Positions 33,500-43,609 of a stretch of DNA of 64,000 nucleotides are shown one piece after another (position 1 is the first letter of the stretch; each line of letters starts with the position of its first letter). The translations under genes were made by a program, and so were the position numbers. The DNA is from Taudactylus pleione. Lineage: Eukaryota > Chordata > Amphibia > Anura > Myobatrachidae. A model generated the notes under the pieces. It saw only the letters and a list, made by a program, of their open reading frames with translations, did not search any database and was not told where the DNA came from. The stretch lies in NCBI GenBank assembly GCA_031769625.1, contig JAUIMM010000115.1, forward strand, positions 17,376,501 through 17,440,500, written 5' to 3'.

Positions 33500-33900
33500 A
33501 ATTAGTATATCATTTATACCCTGATGAAAAGGCCACTTAGACCTTAGAACATCAGCAATAAAGTAACATTTTCTCACTATAAAGTCAGTTGGAGTGCCAT
33601 CTGTTATGTGTATATGGACCCTGTATTTCTGTATTAATACAAGGAAGACATCTCAGCACTACGTCATTGATCCAAGAGTGCCCCTCTGCATGTTTATATA
33701 TAAATTAGTTGGGGTGGCATTCCAGGACTTGAAAAATATATTTTATAGGTTTACATACCAAAAAATCAATACAACTTTTTGGTGTACTGAAACACCGTCA
33801 TCAAGGACTGATAATAAACTGAAACCGCATGCATCAATTCCTTATGACGGTGTATCAGTAACCAAAACGTTGGAGTGATTTTGTGCTATGTAAACTTACA
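33500..33900. other. CTGATGA...GAAC motif region inside the hAT element
   Basis: CCCTGATGAAAAGGCCACT at about 33519 is followed by ACCTTAGAACATCAGC; a second related stretch around 33795-33875 has CTGATAATAAACTGAAACC and TATCAGTAACCAAAACG. These resemble a common vertebrate repeat whose centre is CTGATGA...GAAAC. No protein. Confidence 0.35.
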
Positions 33901-34062
33901 AGAAATATATGTTTGATTCTTAATGTCCCAGAGAACTGTCCCCTTCTTATACAAGATTGCATGGAACGCTCAGCTGAACAGGACAATGGGGAACATTGTT
34001 CTTTTTTTTTTTTGTATATTGAGTGCTGGACAGCAGTTTGTGTCTAAATATGTATATATTTG

Positions 34063-34066
<4 letters not shown>

Positions 34067-34141
<75 letters not shown>
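34067..34141. repeat. (TA)n followed by (CA)n microsatellite
   Basis: About 20 TA units, then GATA and about 16 CA units. A reversed compound (TG)n(TA)n tract lies at 56829-56895. Confidence 0.97.
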
Positions 34142-34142
<1 letters not shown>

Positions 34143-34282
34143 ATGTGTGTGTGCCGCACTTTGTGACTCTTTTACATTGGATCTCACTATAGTGTCTAGA
34201 TATAAAATCTCAGCGTAGCTATTACTATGGTAAGGTCTCTCTCACAAGGGGTGTTTCCCTTTTGCTCATTTCTAGACTCTCA

Positions 34283-34875
34283 GGGCCTGATTCAGAGCCG
34301 GACGCTATTTGCGCTCGCTCGTTCAGAAAAAGGGGCCGGCTATTTAAATTGAGCGCTCGCTCTTTGCGGTCTGTTGACGCCTCTATGCCTGAGCGAGCGA
34401 ACGAAACATGCGCTCGCTATTTTGTAAAAGCGCCCCCTGGCCGCTCGCATCCTACGTCATCTCCGCTATTTATTTGATCGAGTACATCGAAAGGCGTCTG
34501 AACTGCTTGCAGTGCTTGTGGTAGGTTTATCCTACCGCAATCATGCGAACAGTTCAGGCTAAGAAACAACCAAGTGACGTGGTCGATGACGCTGCTTTGT
34601 TAATTATGCACACCCTTAAAACGCCTGTTTTGACCGTTTGGCACGCCTGCGTTCGGATCACCACTCCCCGTTTTCAAGCACCTTCCCCTGTTACCACCCA
34701 CAAATGCCTCATCCTGCCACTCAAATTAGCAGGCACTCGCTATTTTGCGAGCGCTCGATTTCCGACCGCAATGACTGGTTGGCACATGCGCATTACGACC
34801 CATATGCATGCGCAGATGTGCGAGCATCGCTCGGAGCGAACGAGCGGCCGCTTACGAGCGGGTCTGAATCAGGGA
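34283..34875. mobile_element. GGGCCTGATTCAG-type MITE, copy 3 (inside hAT)
   Basis: Starts GGGCCTGATTCAGAGCCGGACG and ends GAGCGGGTCTGAATCAGGG. Arms contain many GCGCTCGCTCG/CGAGCGAACG inverted phrases. Lies wholly within the 32769-35061 hAT and so inserted after it. The frame at 34543-34911 has no recognised relative. Confidence 0.78.
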
Positions 34876-35209
34876 GAGAGGGAGATTGAAGATTTTGAAG
34901 GTAGGCATTAGGCACAGGCCGCGTCCCCTTTGCAGACAATACTGGCTACACCCTTACATCACTAGTTGTTCCCCCTCCCCTACCATGTGCAGTGCTGGTC
35001 ATACCCAATAGGCCTTTCTAAATGTCAGCTCCAGGCCCACTTGGACCTTAATCTGGCACTGCCCATAATGTCATCTTTAGATGGCATTAGCCATTGGGCT
35101 ATGGATTGCAGTAGAAATCGGGAGGAATATCCGTAGGATCCCTGTACGGGAACAGCCGCTCGCACTCGGTGCCTACATGTATATTTTAATACACTCTGAA
35201 GATCTATAA

Positions 35210-35610
35210 TGTCGTTATTGCCACAATAAGTAATTATAATTATCAGGTCTAAAACCTGATAATTATTAGACCCCTAAGCCTATCTTTAAATGGAAACAAG
35301 CCCAGATAACCGTTATGGGGGTAGGTAATAAAGGGACAACTTTAGGACCCCTTCATCCTTTTTCTGAGCTATACCCTACAGTAAGGAAATCTATTTATGG
35401 CATCTATAATCAGCAGCCTGCTTCCTGGAATGTCTTGGAGGTGCCTACATTTCTGCATCCCGCCCACTGCCCCACTGAACTTTGCATCAGCGCAAATAAT
35501 AATAATTATTTTTTTTTTCGGATGAAGATATAATGTATAATATACATTTTAAGTAAGAAACAAGTTAACAAGCTATGGACTGCATTGGGTTAATTTGAAC
35601 CATTTTAGAA
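35210..35610. other. Unassigned, with short palindrome
   Basis: TAATTATCAGGTCTAAAACCTGATAATTATTA at 35232-35263 is a perfect-looking hairpin; nothing else recognised. Confidence 0.4.
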
Positions 35611-35613
35611 TAT

Positions 35614-35836
35614 ACGAGGGTGAGTCAAAAATTATCCGCACTCAGGAGCTGATTGGTTGGTACCTTATTACCGTTCACTTTATCTCCTAACACAGCTTAG
35701 TAAATAGACCCCTTTTATCCATACTGTGCACAAAGTGTTCGATAAATATCGGCACCAGACACGCCCTCAGACCACAAAAAACGATTAGCCGCACGCTGCT
35801 CTTTCGTGCAAATCACAAGTGGGGCAGCCATTTTTT
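35614..35836 (-). pseudogene. Mariner transposase N-terminal relic
   Basis: Minus-strand 35836-35724 translates MAAPLVICTKEQRAANRFLW and then EGVSGADIYRTLCAQYG, the first helix-turn-helix region of mariner-type transposases. The other end carries TACGAGGGTGAGTCAAAAATTATCCGCA at 35613-35640, a mariner-like terminus. Between them a half MITE (35644-35712) has intervened. The catalytic domain is gone. Confidence 0.7.
35644..35712. mobile_element. Half MITE ending CTTAGTAAATAGACCCC
   Basis: AGGAGCTGATTGGTTGG leads to CTTTATCTCC and CTTAGTAAATAGACCCC, the right half of a MITE common in amphibian DNA. A related palindromic element with CCAACCAATCAGCTCC arms is at 59998-60153. Confidence 0.6.
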
Positions 35837-37201
35837 TCTTGCACTGCAGTCACAAATGTGGAAAATGATCCAATATCACATCTCTGGTATGACCCCCTTG
35901 TGCAGCAATAACTGCTTCTAAACGTTTCCGGTAATTGTTGATTAGTCCTGAAAATCGGCTTGGAGGAATTTTATCCCATTCCTCCGTACAAAACAGCTTC
36001 AGCTCTGTTACGTTGGTGGGTTTCCTCCCATGAGCTGCTCGCTTCAGGTCCTTCCACAACATTTCCATTGGATTAAGGTCAGGACTTTGACTTAGCCATT
36101 CCAAAACTATAAAATGACTTGTGTGCTTTGGGTTGTTGTCTTGCTGCATGACCCACGTTCTCTTGAGATGCAGCTCATGTACAGATGTCCTGACATTTTC
36201 CTCTAGAATATTCTGGTATTCAAAATCTATTGTCCCATCAATGATGGCAAGTTGTCGAGGGGCCAGGTGCAGCAAAACAGGCCCAAATTATGATACCACC
36301 ACCGTGTTTCACAGATGATATGAGGTTTTTATGCTGGAATGCAGTGTTCTCCTTTCTCCAAACATAATGCTTCTCATTTAAACCAATAAGCTATATTTTG
36401 GACTCATCTGTACACTACACTTTGTTCCAATAGTTTTCTGGCTGATCCAGGTGATCTTTAGCAAACTGCAGATGGGCAGCAATGTTCTTTTTGGAGAGCA
36501 GTGGCTTTCTCCTTGCAAATCCTGCCATGCACACCACTGGTGTTCAGTGTCTTCCTGATGGTGGACTCATGAACATTAACATTAGCTAAGGTGAGAAAGT
36601 CCTTCAGTTGCTTAGAGGTTACTTGGGTTCTTTTGTGACCTTGCAAACTATTGCTCTTGGTGTGATCGTTGTTGGTCAACCACTCCTGGGGAGGGTAATC
36701 ATGATCTGGAATTTCCTCCATTTATACATAATCAGTTTGACTGTTGATTGGTGGAGTCCGATGATTTTGTAACCTTTTCCTGCCTAATGAGCATCAACAA
36801 CTCAGAAATCTCCTTTGTTTTTGACATGATACACTACCACAAACGCGTTGTGAATATACGACTTTGATAGATTCCTCTTCTCTTAAAAAGACAGGTTGTC
36901 CACTCATACCTGACTGTCATCTCCTAGATTGAAAATACTTGACTCTAATTTCACCTTCAAAATATTTGCTAAGCCTGAAGCTTCACATACTTTTGACACT
37001 CACAGATATGTGATAATGGATAATTTTCCTCTTAAAAAATAAAATAAAAATCAGCACGTTTAATTTTTTCACCTCATTTGTTTGATTTGGTTCTCTTTAT
37101 CTACTTTTAGGACTTGTGTGAAAATCGGAGGTAGTTTTAGGCCAAATTTCAGCAGAAATATAGAAAATTCTGAAAGGTTCACAAACTTTCAAGCACTACT
37201 G
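35837..37201 (-). mobile_element. Tc1-type transposon, 3' end truncated
   Basis: The right end reads GAACCTTTCAGAATTTTC when inverted and terminates CAGTAGTGCTTGAAAG at 37201, followed by TA, a Tc1 terminus. Transposase pieces on the minus strand run from about 36800 to 35850. The matching terminal repeat expected on the left is missing; a mariner relic abuts at 35836. Confidence 0.82.
35850..36721 (-). pseudogene. Tc1 transposase pseudogene
   Basis: The first piece (36721-36458) has the helix-turn-helix linker region: QVTSKQLKDFLTLANVNVHE, STIRKTLNTSGVHGR. The second piece (36275-35850) has QQDNNPKHTS with the second catalytic Asp, WLSQSPDLNPMEMLWKDLKR with the family's third acidic residue, and the C-terminal KIPPSRFSGLINNYRKRLEA. 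Frames between 36275 and 36458 are disrupted, where the first Asp should lie. Normal length is about 340 residues. It is decayed. Confidence 0.85.
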
Positions 37202-37421
37202 TATATATTGCAATATGTTTTTGATCTATTGGCACATTCTTTGAATTCAACTTTTTTTTTTCCTTTAGCTGTTTTGCCCTTTGTCCTCCTAGCAACGGCT
37301 GCTGTTTACCTTACCCGCCTAGCTTCGGCCAGGTGTGGAAAGGTGTTAGATAATTCTGCTTACACTGATATTGTGAAATCTCTATGAAAGTCAATGGACT
37401 ATTCTGTCTGAAGGGGTAGTG

Positions 37422-37570
37422 TACAAAATAGTGGTTGCTCATATCAGCTTAATGGTTTTTCACAGGTGCTTGTAAAGAGAAGGGGTTTACTCTGGCATAC
37501 AGCGAAAACCCTCCCTTTACAAGCACCTGTGAAAAACCATCAAGTTGATATGAGCAACCACTATTTTGTA
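37422..37570. mobile_element. Snap-back hairpin element (near-perfect inverted repeat)
   Basis: Arm TACAAAATAGTGGTTGCTCA...CTTGTAAAGAGAAGGG (37422-37483) is repeated inverted at 37508-37570, with a loop of about 25 bp. Only a few mismatches. Probably a small MITE; the superfamily is unknown. Confidence 0.85.
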
Positions 37571-38380
37571 TTGCTATTCTGGAAGGCATGCATAGGACCA
37601 GCATTGGGAGGTGTGCTGGTTCCTGTAGTGCTATTTGGAGGTTTTTGGGGTACCTCCTAGGTGAGTTGGCTCTCAATATAAATATATTTATGGATGTGCT
37701 GTTATCATGTGGCACAACAGTATGCAATTATGACCCAGAGTGGGTGCTATTATCATGTAGCGTTAGGGTCGCCGGTATAGAGGAGCTTGTTTGCTGAAAG
37801 AGAACTTTTTTTTTTTTTTCAGTAGTGAAGGGGTAGCGTAGACTCCTCCTTCTGAGTAAAAATATCCGCCTGCTAACCAAAAATGGTACATGGTAGCTCA
37901 AAATAAAATTTGTTAGGATTCCATTCATTTAGTCGCCCTTTCTTCACGAGAAACAGCTCTGGGTGAGTGGCAAAGGGGGCCTGTTGAGGAATCAGGGTAA
38001 GGGAGATTTTAATTTAAAGAAGAAAAAATATTTACCAAATCTTTACCCCCATTAATTTCATTAACCCATGCATTTCAGGGCTTTCAGTTATTGAAATTAA
38101 TGCAAAAAGGGTCTACATTTTTAAAAACATTAGCTTGTCTGGGCGATATTTTTTTTTTTAAACTGCTGAGGAAAAATTGCCCATTACTATTGTAGCACAC
38201 CTCCTAAAAATGGCTTATTAAACATTCAAAATGTGGATGGAGAGATTGTGTACCACCTCCACATTTTGTTCTTCATCTCAAACATTTTTTTTATTTTTTT
38301 GGCCCCTATAAAAACCGAGAGGCATAATAAGTATAACTGAAAACTACTGAAACAAGTTTATCATATGTATGCAGGCATTG
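37571..38380. other. Unassigned intron DNA
   Basis: No recognised gene or repeat. Confidence 0.4.
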
Positions 38381-38897
38381 CAGAGGTGTAGCATGTGGCC
38401 AGGGTGCCCGGAGCACATGCCAGGGAGGAGGCGTGTCCAGCATGTGGGCTTAAATTAAAGGGAAATAAAAATAAACATATGGGGCAGTATCAAATTGGGG
38501 CATGGAGGGGATAGATATATATTCCAATTCCACTAATAAAATCCAGTATTGTGTGTATGCAATAAAAATACACCTTACATATATGGTGGTTTCTCAGCAA
38601 CCCCAGCCCCCTGTCACACCAGTCCCCCTTCCATACCAGCCCCATCACTCCAGCCAACCCCTTCTCCAGCCCCCCCCCCCCCCCCCCCGACTTACCTTCT
38701 CTTCAGCGTGCATGCTCCACTTCCTGCTCCTCGGTGTGGCATTGAGAGATACGCGGTGGGTGAGCAGAAGGCGCATGTTGGTGGTTATGCCGGGACCTAG
38801 TGCCTATCAGGTGTTGGATGACTGCTGCTGTGGCGCCCTGGCCGGAGCAGGTGCCTGGAGCACAAGCTCCACCGGCGCTGCCCTGACTACGCCCCTG
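38381..38897 (+). mobile_element. hAT-like MITE without clear TSD
   Basis: Ends CAGAGGTGTAGCATGTGGCC and GCCCTGACTACGCCCCTG fit hAT termini. The flanks AGGCATTG and TATATTCT do not match, so it may be recombinant or old. Contains a C-run at 38670-38688. The 181-codon frame here is not a gene. Confidence 0.6.
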
Positions 38898-38930
38898 TAT
38901 ATTCTGCTTTATAATCACTTTCCATGTGTT

Positions 38931-39013
38931 TTTTTTTTTTTTTTTTTTTTTTCCCTCATCCCATCCCTTCCCCTGCCCCATCTCTCCAACACACACACAC
39001 GCACACACACACA
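38931..39013. repeat. Poly-T and (AC)n simple repeats
   Basis: A T-run of about 22 at 38931-38952 and ACAC/GCAC repeats at 38990-39013. Confidence 0.95.
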
Positions 39014-39212
39014 CTTGTTATGCAATGAAACAAAGATGTTTAATTGAAATCGGGAGATGACTGACTGCTGCCTGCATAACCCTTTATCATTTATGTTTCA
39101 GTCTATAAATACAGGGAATGAGTGTCACTTTGATGTAACAGTGGTTATTACAGGCATTCTTTTTGTACAAAAACCTTTTGTGATTTCAGTTACAATTTTA
39201 GTAGCAGACTGT

Positions 39213-39724
39213 GGGCCTTATTCATCATGGATCGCAATTGCAACCAGGTACGCAAATCGGTCAATGGTGCGTACTGTGCATGCATATGCACCGCACTGCG
39301 TGTGTTAGCATTGCCATCGCATAGCAGATACAAAGCCATCGCAGTAAGAGGGACAGGACGTCAGCATTTGGGGGATGGTGACGGAAGTGGTCGGAGAAAC
39401 GCAGGTGTGCCTGTTTGTTTGAATGCCGTTGCATGGGCGTGCATAAATTAGCCACTGCGACGTCATACGCAGCTAGAGTGCAATTTCTGAGTAAGGTCAG
39501 ACCTGTTGTAATTGTGTGTGAGGTGATGATGTTACTCGATGTTCCCGATGTATAGGCAGGATTGCAAGGTATCACGGATGTGCAAAAGTGGTACTGGGCG
39601 TCTCTATGCTGGCTTTGGGCGTCTATAATAGCTTTGCTATTGCAATCATTAACATATTTTTGCAACAGACCTGCGTGCATAATCGCAGCTGCGATCGCAA
39701 TAGCGATCCATAGTGAATCAGCCC
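39213..39724. mobile_element. GGGCCTTATTCA-type MITE, copy 4 (complete, empty-site reference)
   Basis: Starts GGGCCTTATTCATCATGGATCGCAATTGC and ends GCGATCGCAATAGCGATCC then TGAATCAGCCC, inverted. Uninterrupted homologue of 5848-6700; it contains a single GCAGGATT (39556-39563) where that copy holds a hAT MITE. Non-coding. Confidence 0.85.
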
Positions 39725-40170
39725 TTGTGTTTGCATCACTGTTTTTTTTTTTTTCCTATTATAGAAATGTTTTATGGAAGCATTAGCTATCATGTTCTAA
39801 TGGCACCAAGATACACAAGCTAGTCCGTACTTTGTAATTACCTTTGCCAGAAGCATATTATTAGTATTATGAGATCAGAGCAGCAACATGGACTATATCC
39901 AAACCAGTAGGCTGACACATGGCTGACTAGGCAAGCTGCTGTGATAATGCTGCTAAGGGGAAGAAGAGATCCACTTGCAGCTCTTGGCACCCTGTTGCCC
40001 TCACAGTAGTACATAGTGTACTTTATTAAAGTTTATCTTTTTCTCACTATAGTATTATTTGTTATAAGGTTCCCTGGTAATGCAAAATTAACTAGCAGAT
40101 TTAGCACAAAATAATATCATTATTCTTATGCAGCACAACAATAAAGGGCTCATGATACAAACAAATGAAG
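39725..40170. other. Unassigned intron DNA
   Basis: AT-rich, nothing recognised. Confidence 0.4.
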
Positions 40171-40179
40171 TATGATGAG

Positions 40180-40684
40180 CAGTGGTGTAACTATAAATTT
40201 TGCTCCCCCCTTCCAAAAATGTTTGACGCCCCCCCCATTTACACGCAATTTGGCTCCCACTGCAAAAGTTAAAAACGTGCCCCTACGTTTCTCCCATCAC
40301 CCATTGCGGGAGCCGGAAGATGGCAGCCCGGCTCCTGCAGTGGGCGCAGCAGCCGATGAGAGTCTGTCTGACTCATCAGCTGCTAAAACAAACACACAGC
40401 TGCCGGCGCCGGCGGCTGTGTGTTCACTATACTAATAGTGTAGTGTGGACTGCACTTATGTGCGGTCCACACTACCACCCTGCCTGGGTGACTAACAGAT
40501 GCTGGAGGTCCAGTAGGACCTCTATCATATGTCTCCTCCTAGACGGCGGCCATTTTTGGAGGGCCGTTTTCTGCAGATTTCATGCGGACGGCTAGTCTGC
40601 ATGGAATCTGCAGCCACTGCGCCACACAAGCCTCCGCGCCCCCAAGCCACCGCGGGGTCTGTGGGGGCGGTAGTTACGCCACTG
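40180..40684 (+). mobile_element. hAT-type MITE with perfect TSD
   Basis: CAGTGGTGTAACTATA and GGTAGTTACGCCACTG are inverted ends; ATGATGAG is duplicated at 40172-40179 and 40685-40692. The GC-rich interior shares CAGCTGCCGGC-GGCGGCTGTGTGTT and GATGAGAGTCTG phrases with the hAT element at 42067-43601, so the two are related. Confidence 0.93.
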
Positions 40685-40931
40685 ATGATGAGGTAAGGTT
40701 GCCCCATAAGCTTACAATCAGAGAGGTGTGGGTAACACTTGATCCTAGGGTAACAGGAATAAATAGTGTAGCTGTTGATGGGGAAGAAAGGCTTCTTTGA
40801 AGAAATGAGTTTTCACAGGCTATTTTAAGCATCTGCTAGGGCTAGCTATAGGGTTCCATAGAAAGGGAATGGCAGAGGAGAACCTTTGCAGTCATACATA
40901 GTATGAGGTTATGAGGTGAATGACATTAGAC

Positions 40932-41263
40932 CAGTGGCTCCCAAACTGGGTACCGTGGCACCCTTTGGTGCCTCAGAGCACTTGCAGGGGTGCCTCGGGT
41001 TGGTGGTCCAGTACTAAATAAAATAATTTTTAGTCAGTGTGATAGGCAAATCAGTGCTAATGGCTACCAATTAAAAAATGTGGACAAAAAAGTGCAGCCT
41101 TGTCAACCACCACATAACTGAATCTAAGGGTGACATACAAACACAATATATTTCATTTAATTTTTGCTGAATTTCTCAATAGAAAACTTTTGGTCCAGGG
41201 GTGCAGTGGAAAAACTGCTGATACTGTAGGGTGCTGTGATTCTAGAAACTTTGGGAAACACTG
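40932..41263 (+). mobile_element. hAT-type MITE with perfect TSD
   Basis: CAGTGGCTCCCAAACTGGG and AAACTTTGGGAAACACTG; CATTAGAC duplicated at 40924-40931 and 41264-41271. GGGGTGCCTCGG near the left and GGGTGCTGTGATT near the right lie just inside the ends. Confidence 0.93.
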
Positions 41264-41327
41264 CATTAGACAGTCACTGGTGGAGGACAGAGGAATAAGG
41301 CTAATGGGGGTTACAGGATGTCTAAAC

Positions 41328-41531
41328 CAGTGATTTTCCATCTCTGTCCTCAGGATCGCACACAGGTCACGTTTTACAGGTCACCCAGCAGGTGCACAGG
41401 TGTATTCATTACTCACTGACAAATTTTAAAAGATCCACAGATGGAGCTAATTATTTCACCTGTAATTCTGTGAGGAGACCTGCTAAACATGCACCGTTTG
41501 GGGTCCTGAGGACAGAGTTTGAGAACCTGTG
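41328..41531 (+). mobile_element. hAT-type MITE, TSD with one mismatch
   Basis: CAGTGATTTTCCATCTCTGTCCTCAG at the left and CTGAGGACAGAGTTTGAGAACCTGTG at the right. GTCTAAAC (41320-41327) and GTCTAAAG (41532-41539) flank it. The central 110 bp equals the reverse complement of the centre of 61818-62019, although the ends differ. It begins only 56 bp after the previous hAT's TSD. Confidence 0.88.
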
Positions 41532-41539
41532 GTCTAAAG

Positions 41540-42058
41540 GAACTAATGCTCACAGGTTTGAAAAAATTAGATCAAGGATGTGTCTAGCACCTCTCACCTT
41601 TCACCTTGTTTCTGCATCTTCCAGAAGGAAAAGTATGTTACCAAGTTTTCATCTCTACCTCCTACCTCCTTGTTGTGTGGTGTCCCCTTTTGGGATGTCT
41701 CAGACCAGTTGTAGAATGTGCTCACACAGCATGTTACTCTCCACCTTCTTTCTCCACATGCCTATGCTCAATCTGTCCAGTAATTGGTCATTTCAATTTA
41801 CATGGTCCATTGCAGTAGTTCAGAAAAGACATCTTTCATAGAATAGCATAGAAATATTTATTTAACCAAAGCGAATATGCAACCTACATTAAACACTTCC
41901 ATTAAGAATAAGTAATCCCCAAGGCTCAAATGTATATGTAAGTGTAGAAGAAGAAACAATTACTCTCTGTGGTGAAAACCACAGTGTAGCCATATTTTAT
42001 ATATGGCTAATATTTAGGGAAGTGTATGTGGACATATCTGTATGTTTGGTGTATACTT
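41540..42058. other. Unassigned intron DNA
   Basis: A 149-codon plus-strand frame ends at 41841, but its first part lies in the hAT MITE and no protein family is recognised. Treated as chance. Confidence 0.4.
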
Positions 42059-42066
42059 CCAGGTAT

Positions 42067-43601
42067 CAGGGGCTGGCTGGCAACTTTTAGCCTGGGGGGC
42101 AAATGCATGCAGGCGACCCTGGCAGAGGAGTAGCGTGTAGCCCGAAGAACGTGCGTGCTACGGCGCCCCACCCCTCAAATATTTCAGGGAGGAGGCGGGT
42201 CCATATGGGATTAATGTAAGGTAAAAATAAAGATTAGGGGCAGCCCCCTGTCGTAGTGCCCCCGTGTGCCACAGGAGAGAACACCCTTATGCAGGCCTCC
42301 AGTAGTGGCCCCAGTAGTGATCCCCCCCCTATGCAGTGCCCCTTGTGCCCCCAGTAGTAAGCCCCTTATATAGTGCCCCCAGTAGTGGTCCCCCCTGTGC
42401 AGTGTCCCTTGTGCCCCCAGTAGTAAGCCCCTTATATAGTGCCCCCAATAGTGGTACCCCCTATGCAGTGCCCCTTATATAGTGCCCCCAGTAGCAGTCC
42501 ACCCCCCATACAGTGTCCCCAATAGTGGTAACCCTTATGCAATGCCCCTTAAATAGTGGCCCCAGTTGTAGTCTCCCCCCTATGCAGTACCCCCAGTATT
42601 GCCCTTTATATAGAGCCCCCAGCAGTGGTCCCTCGATGCAGTGCCCCCAGTGGTAGTCCCCTCCCCCTATGTAGTGTCCCTAGTAGTAGTTCCCTCCCCT
42701 TGTAGTGTCCCTAGTAGTAGTCCCCCCCTTGTAGTGCCCCCAGTAGTACCCCCTTGTAGTGCCCCCAGTAGTAGCCCCCCCTTGTAGTGCCACCAGTAGT
42801 AGTAGTCCCCCCCTTGTAGTGCCACCAGTAGTAGTAGTCCCCCCCTTTGTAGTGCCCCCAGTAGTAGTAGGCCCCCCCTTTGTAGTGCCCCGAGTAGTAG
42901 CCCCCCCTTGTAGTGCCCCCAGTAGTAATAGTCCCCCCTTGTAGTTCCCCCAGTAGTAGTAGTCCCCCCCCTGTAGTGCCCCCAGTAGTAGTAGTCCCCC
43001 CCCCTTTGTAGTGCCCCGAGTAGTAGCCCCCCCTTGTAGTGCCCCCAGTAGTAATAGTCCCCCCTTGTAGTTCCCCCAGTAGTAGTAGTCCCCCCCCTGT
43101 AGTGCCCCCGGTAGTAATCCACCCCCCTGGTAGTGCCCCCAGTAGTAATCCCCCCTGGTAGTGCCCCCAGTAGTCATCCCCCCCCCCCCTCAGTAGAGAG
43201 AGACTTAATAAAAAAATAAAAAAAAATCACTTACCTGAAACTCCCGCTCCTGGTCCCGCCGCTAACAGCTCCTCCGGCCGCTTTGCATGGGAGAGACGTC
43301 ATTACTTATGACGTCTCTCCCATTACCCACTGCGGGAGCTGGAAGATGGCTCCCGCAGTGGGAGCAGCAGCAGCCGATGAGAGTCTGACAGACTCTCAGC
43401 GGCTGCTGATTACAGCAAACACACAGCTGCCGGCTTCGGCGGCTGTGTGTTTGTGCTGTGTAGCGTTGACCGAACTCCGTCCGGTCAGCGCTACACACGC
43501 GGTGCAGTCTGTGTCACAGTGACACAGACGGCCCGCGGCCCGTATGACGCTGCGGCCCGGGTGGCACATGGCACTTGGCTCCCCGGCCCAGCCCGCCACT
43601 G
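42067..43601 (+). mobile_element. hAT element, 1.5 kb, with long minisatellite and perfect TSD
   Basis: CAGGGGCTGGCTGGCAAC and GGCCCAGCCCGCCACTG are the ends; CCAGGTAT is duplicated at 42059-42066 and 43602-43609. The inside has a 0.95-kb minisatellite (42240-43190), then a GAGAGACGTCAT...ATGACGTCTCTC palindrome at about 43290-43320, then a GC-rich block. The order is the inverse of the 7925-9033 element. No transposase. Confidence 0.92.
42240..43190 (+). repeat. Minisatellite AGTGCCCCCAGTAGTAGTCCCCCCTTGT-like, with 126-bp higher-order repeat
   Basis: Units of about 28-30 bp, degenerate at 42240-42660 and regular from 42700. A block beginning GTGCCCCGAGTAGTAGCCC occurs at 42885 and again at 43011, so a 126-bp multi-unit block was duplicated recently. 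Antisense frames of about 150-165 codons rich in Gly, Thr, Tyr and Leu are translations of the array and not genes. Confidence 0.95.
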
Positions 43602-43609
43602 CCAGGTAT

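Larger units (their letters stand above)
32769..35061 (+). mobile_element. hAT element, 2.3 kb, with perfect TSD and nested repeats
   Basis: Left end CCGGGCCGGTTTAACAAT, right end GACCTTAATCTGGCACTG; the right end inverted is CAGTGCCAGATTAA, a familiar hAT terminus. CCCATAAT is duplicated at 32761-32768 and 35062-35069. The phrases CAGCTCCAGGCC just inside the left and right ends also agree. No transposase is recognisable. Size comes from later insertions and simple repeats (33249-33281, 34067-34141, 34283-34875). Confidence 0.85.
32191..35200. mobile_element. CTATTTA/ACAAATATT-type MITE split by a 2.3-kb hAT (approximate limits)
   Basis: 32205-32500 (ACCACAAATATTTAGTATCC, CAGGTATCTCCGATACCTG, AACGCCATCTGAAGATGG, GCCTATGGGCTAC) resembles the 9505-9955 element. 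After the hAT at 32769-35061 a similar phrase returns (ATGTCATCTTTAGATGGCATTAGCC, TTGGGCTATGG), suggesting one element interrupted by the other. Limits are approximate. Confidence 0.45.

Noticed and set aside
38502..39047. 181-codon plus-strand frame
   Set aside because: Spans a hAT-like MITE, a C-run and a T-run; no family resemblance.
41392..41841. 149-codon plus-strand frame
   Set aside because: Starts inside a hAT MITE and matches no known protein; no splice or promoter context.
42667..43177. Antisense open frames of 151 and 165 codons rich in Gly, Thr, Tyr and Leu
   Set aside because: They run through a 28-bp minisatellite whose unit lacks stops in those frames; the residues are simply the repeat translated.
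42240..43190. Regularly spaced short repeats that could look like a CRISPR array
   Set aside because: Units are contiguous with no unique spacers, no cas-like genes exist and the DNA is animal nuclear DNA.
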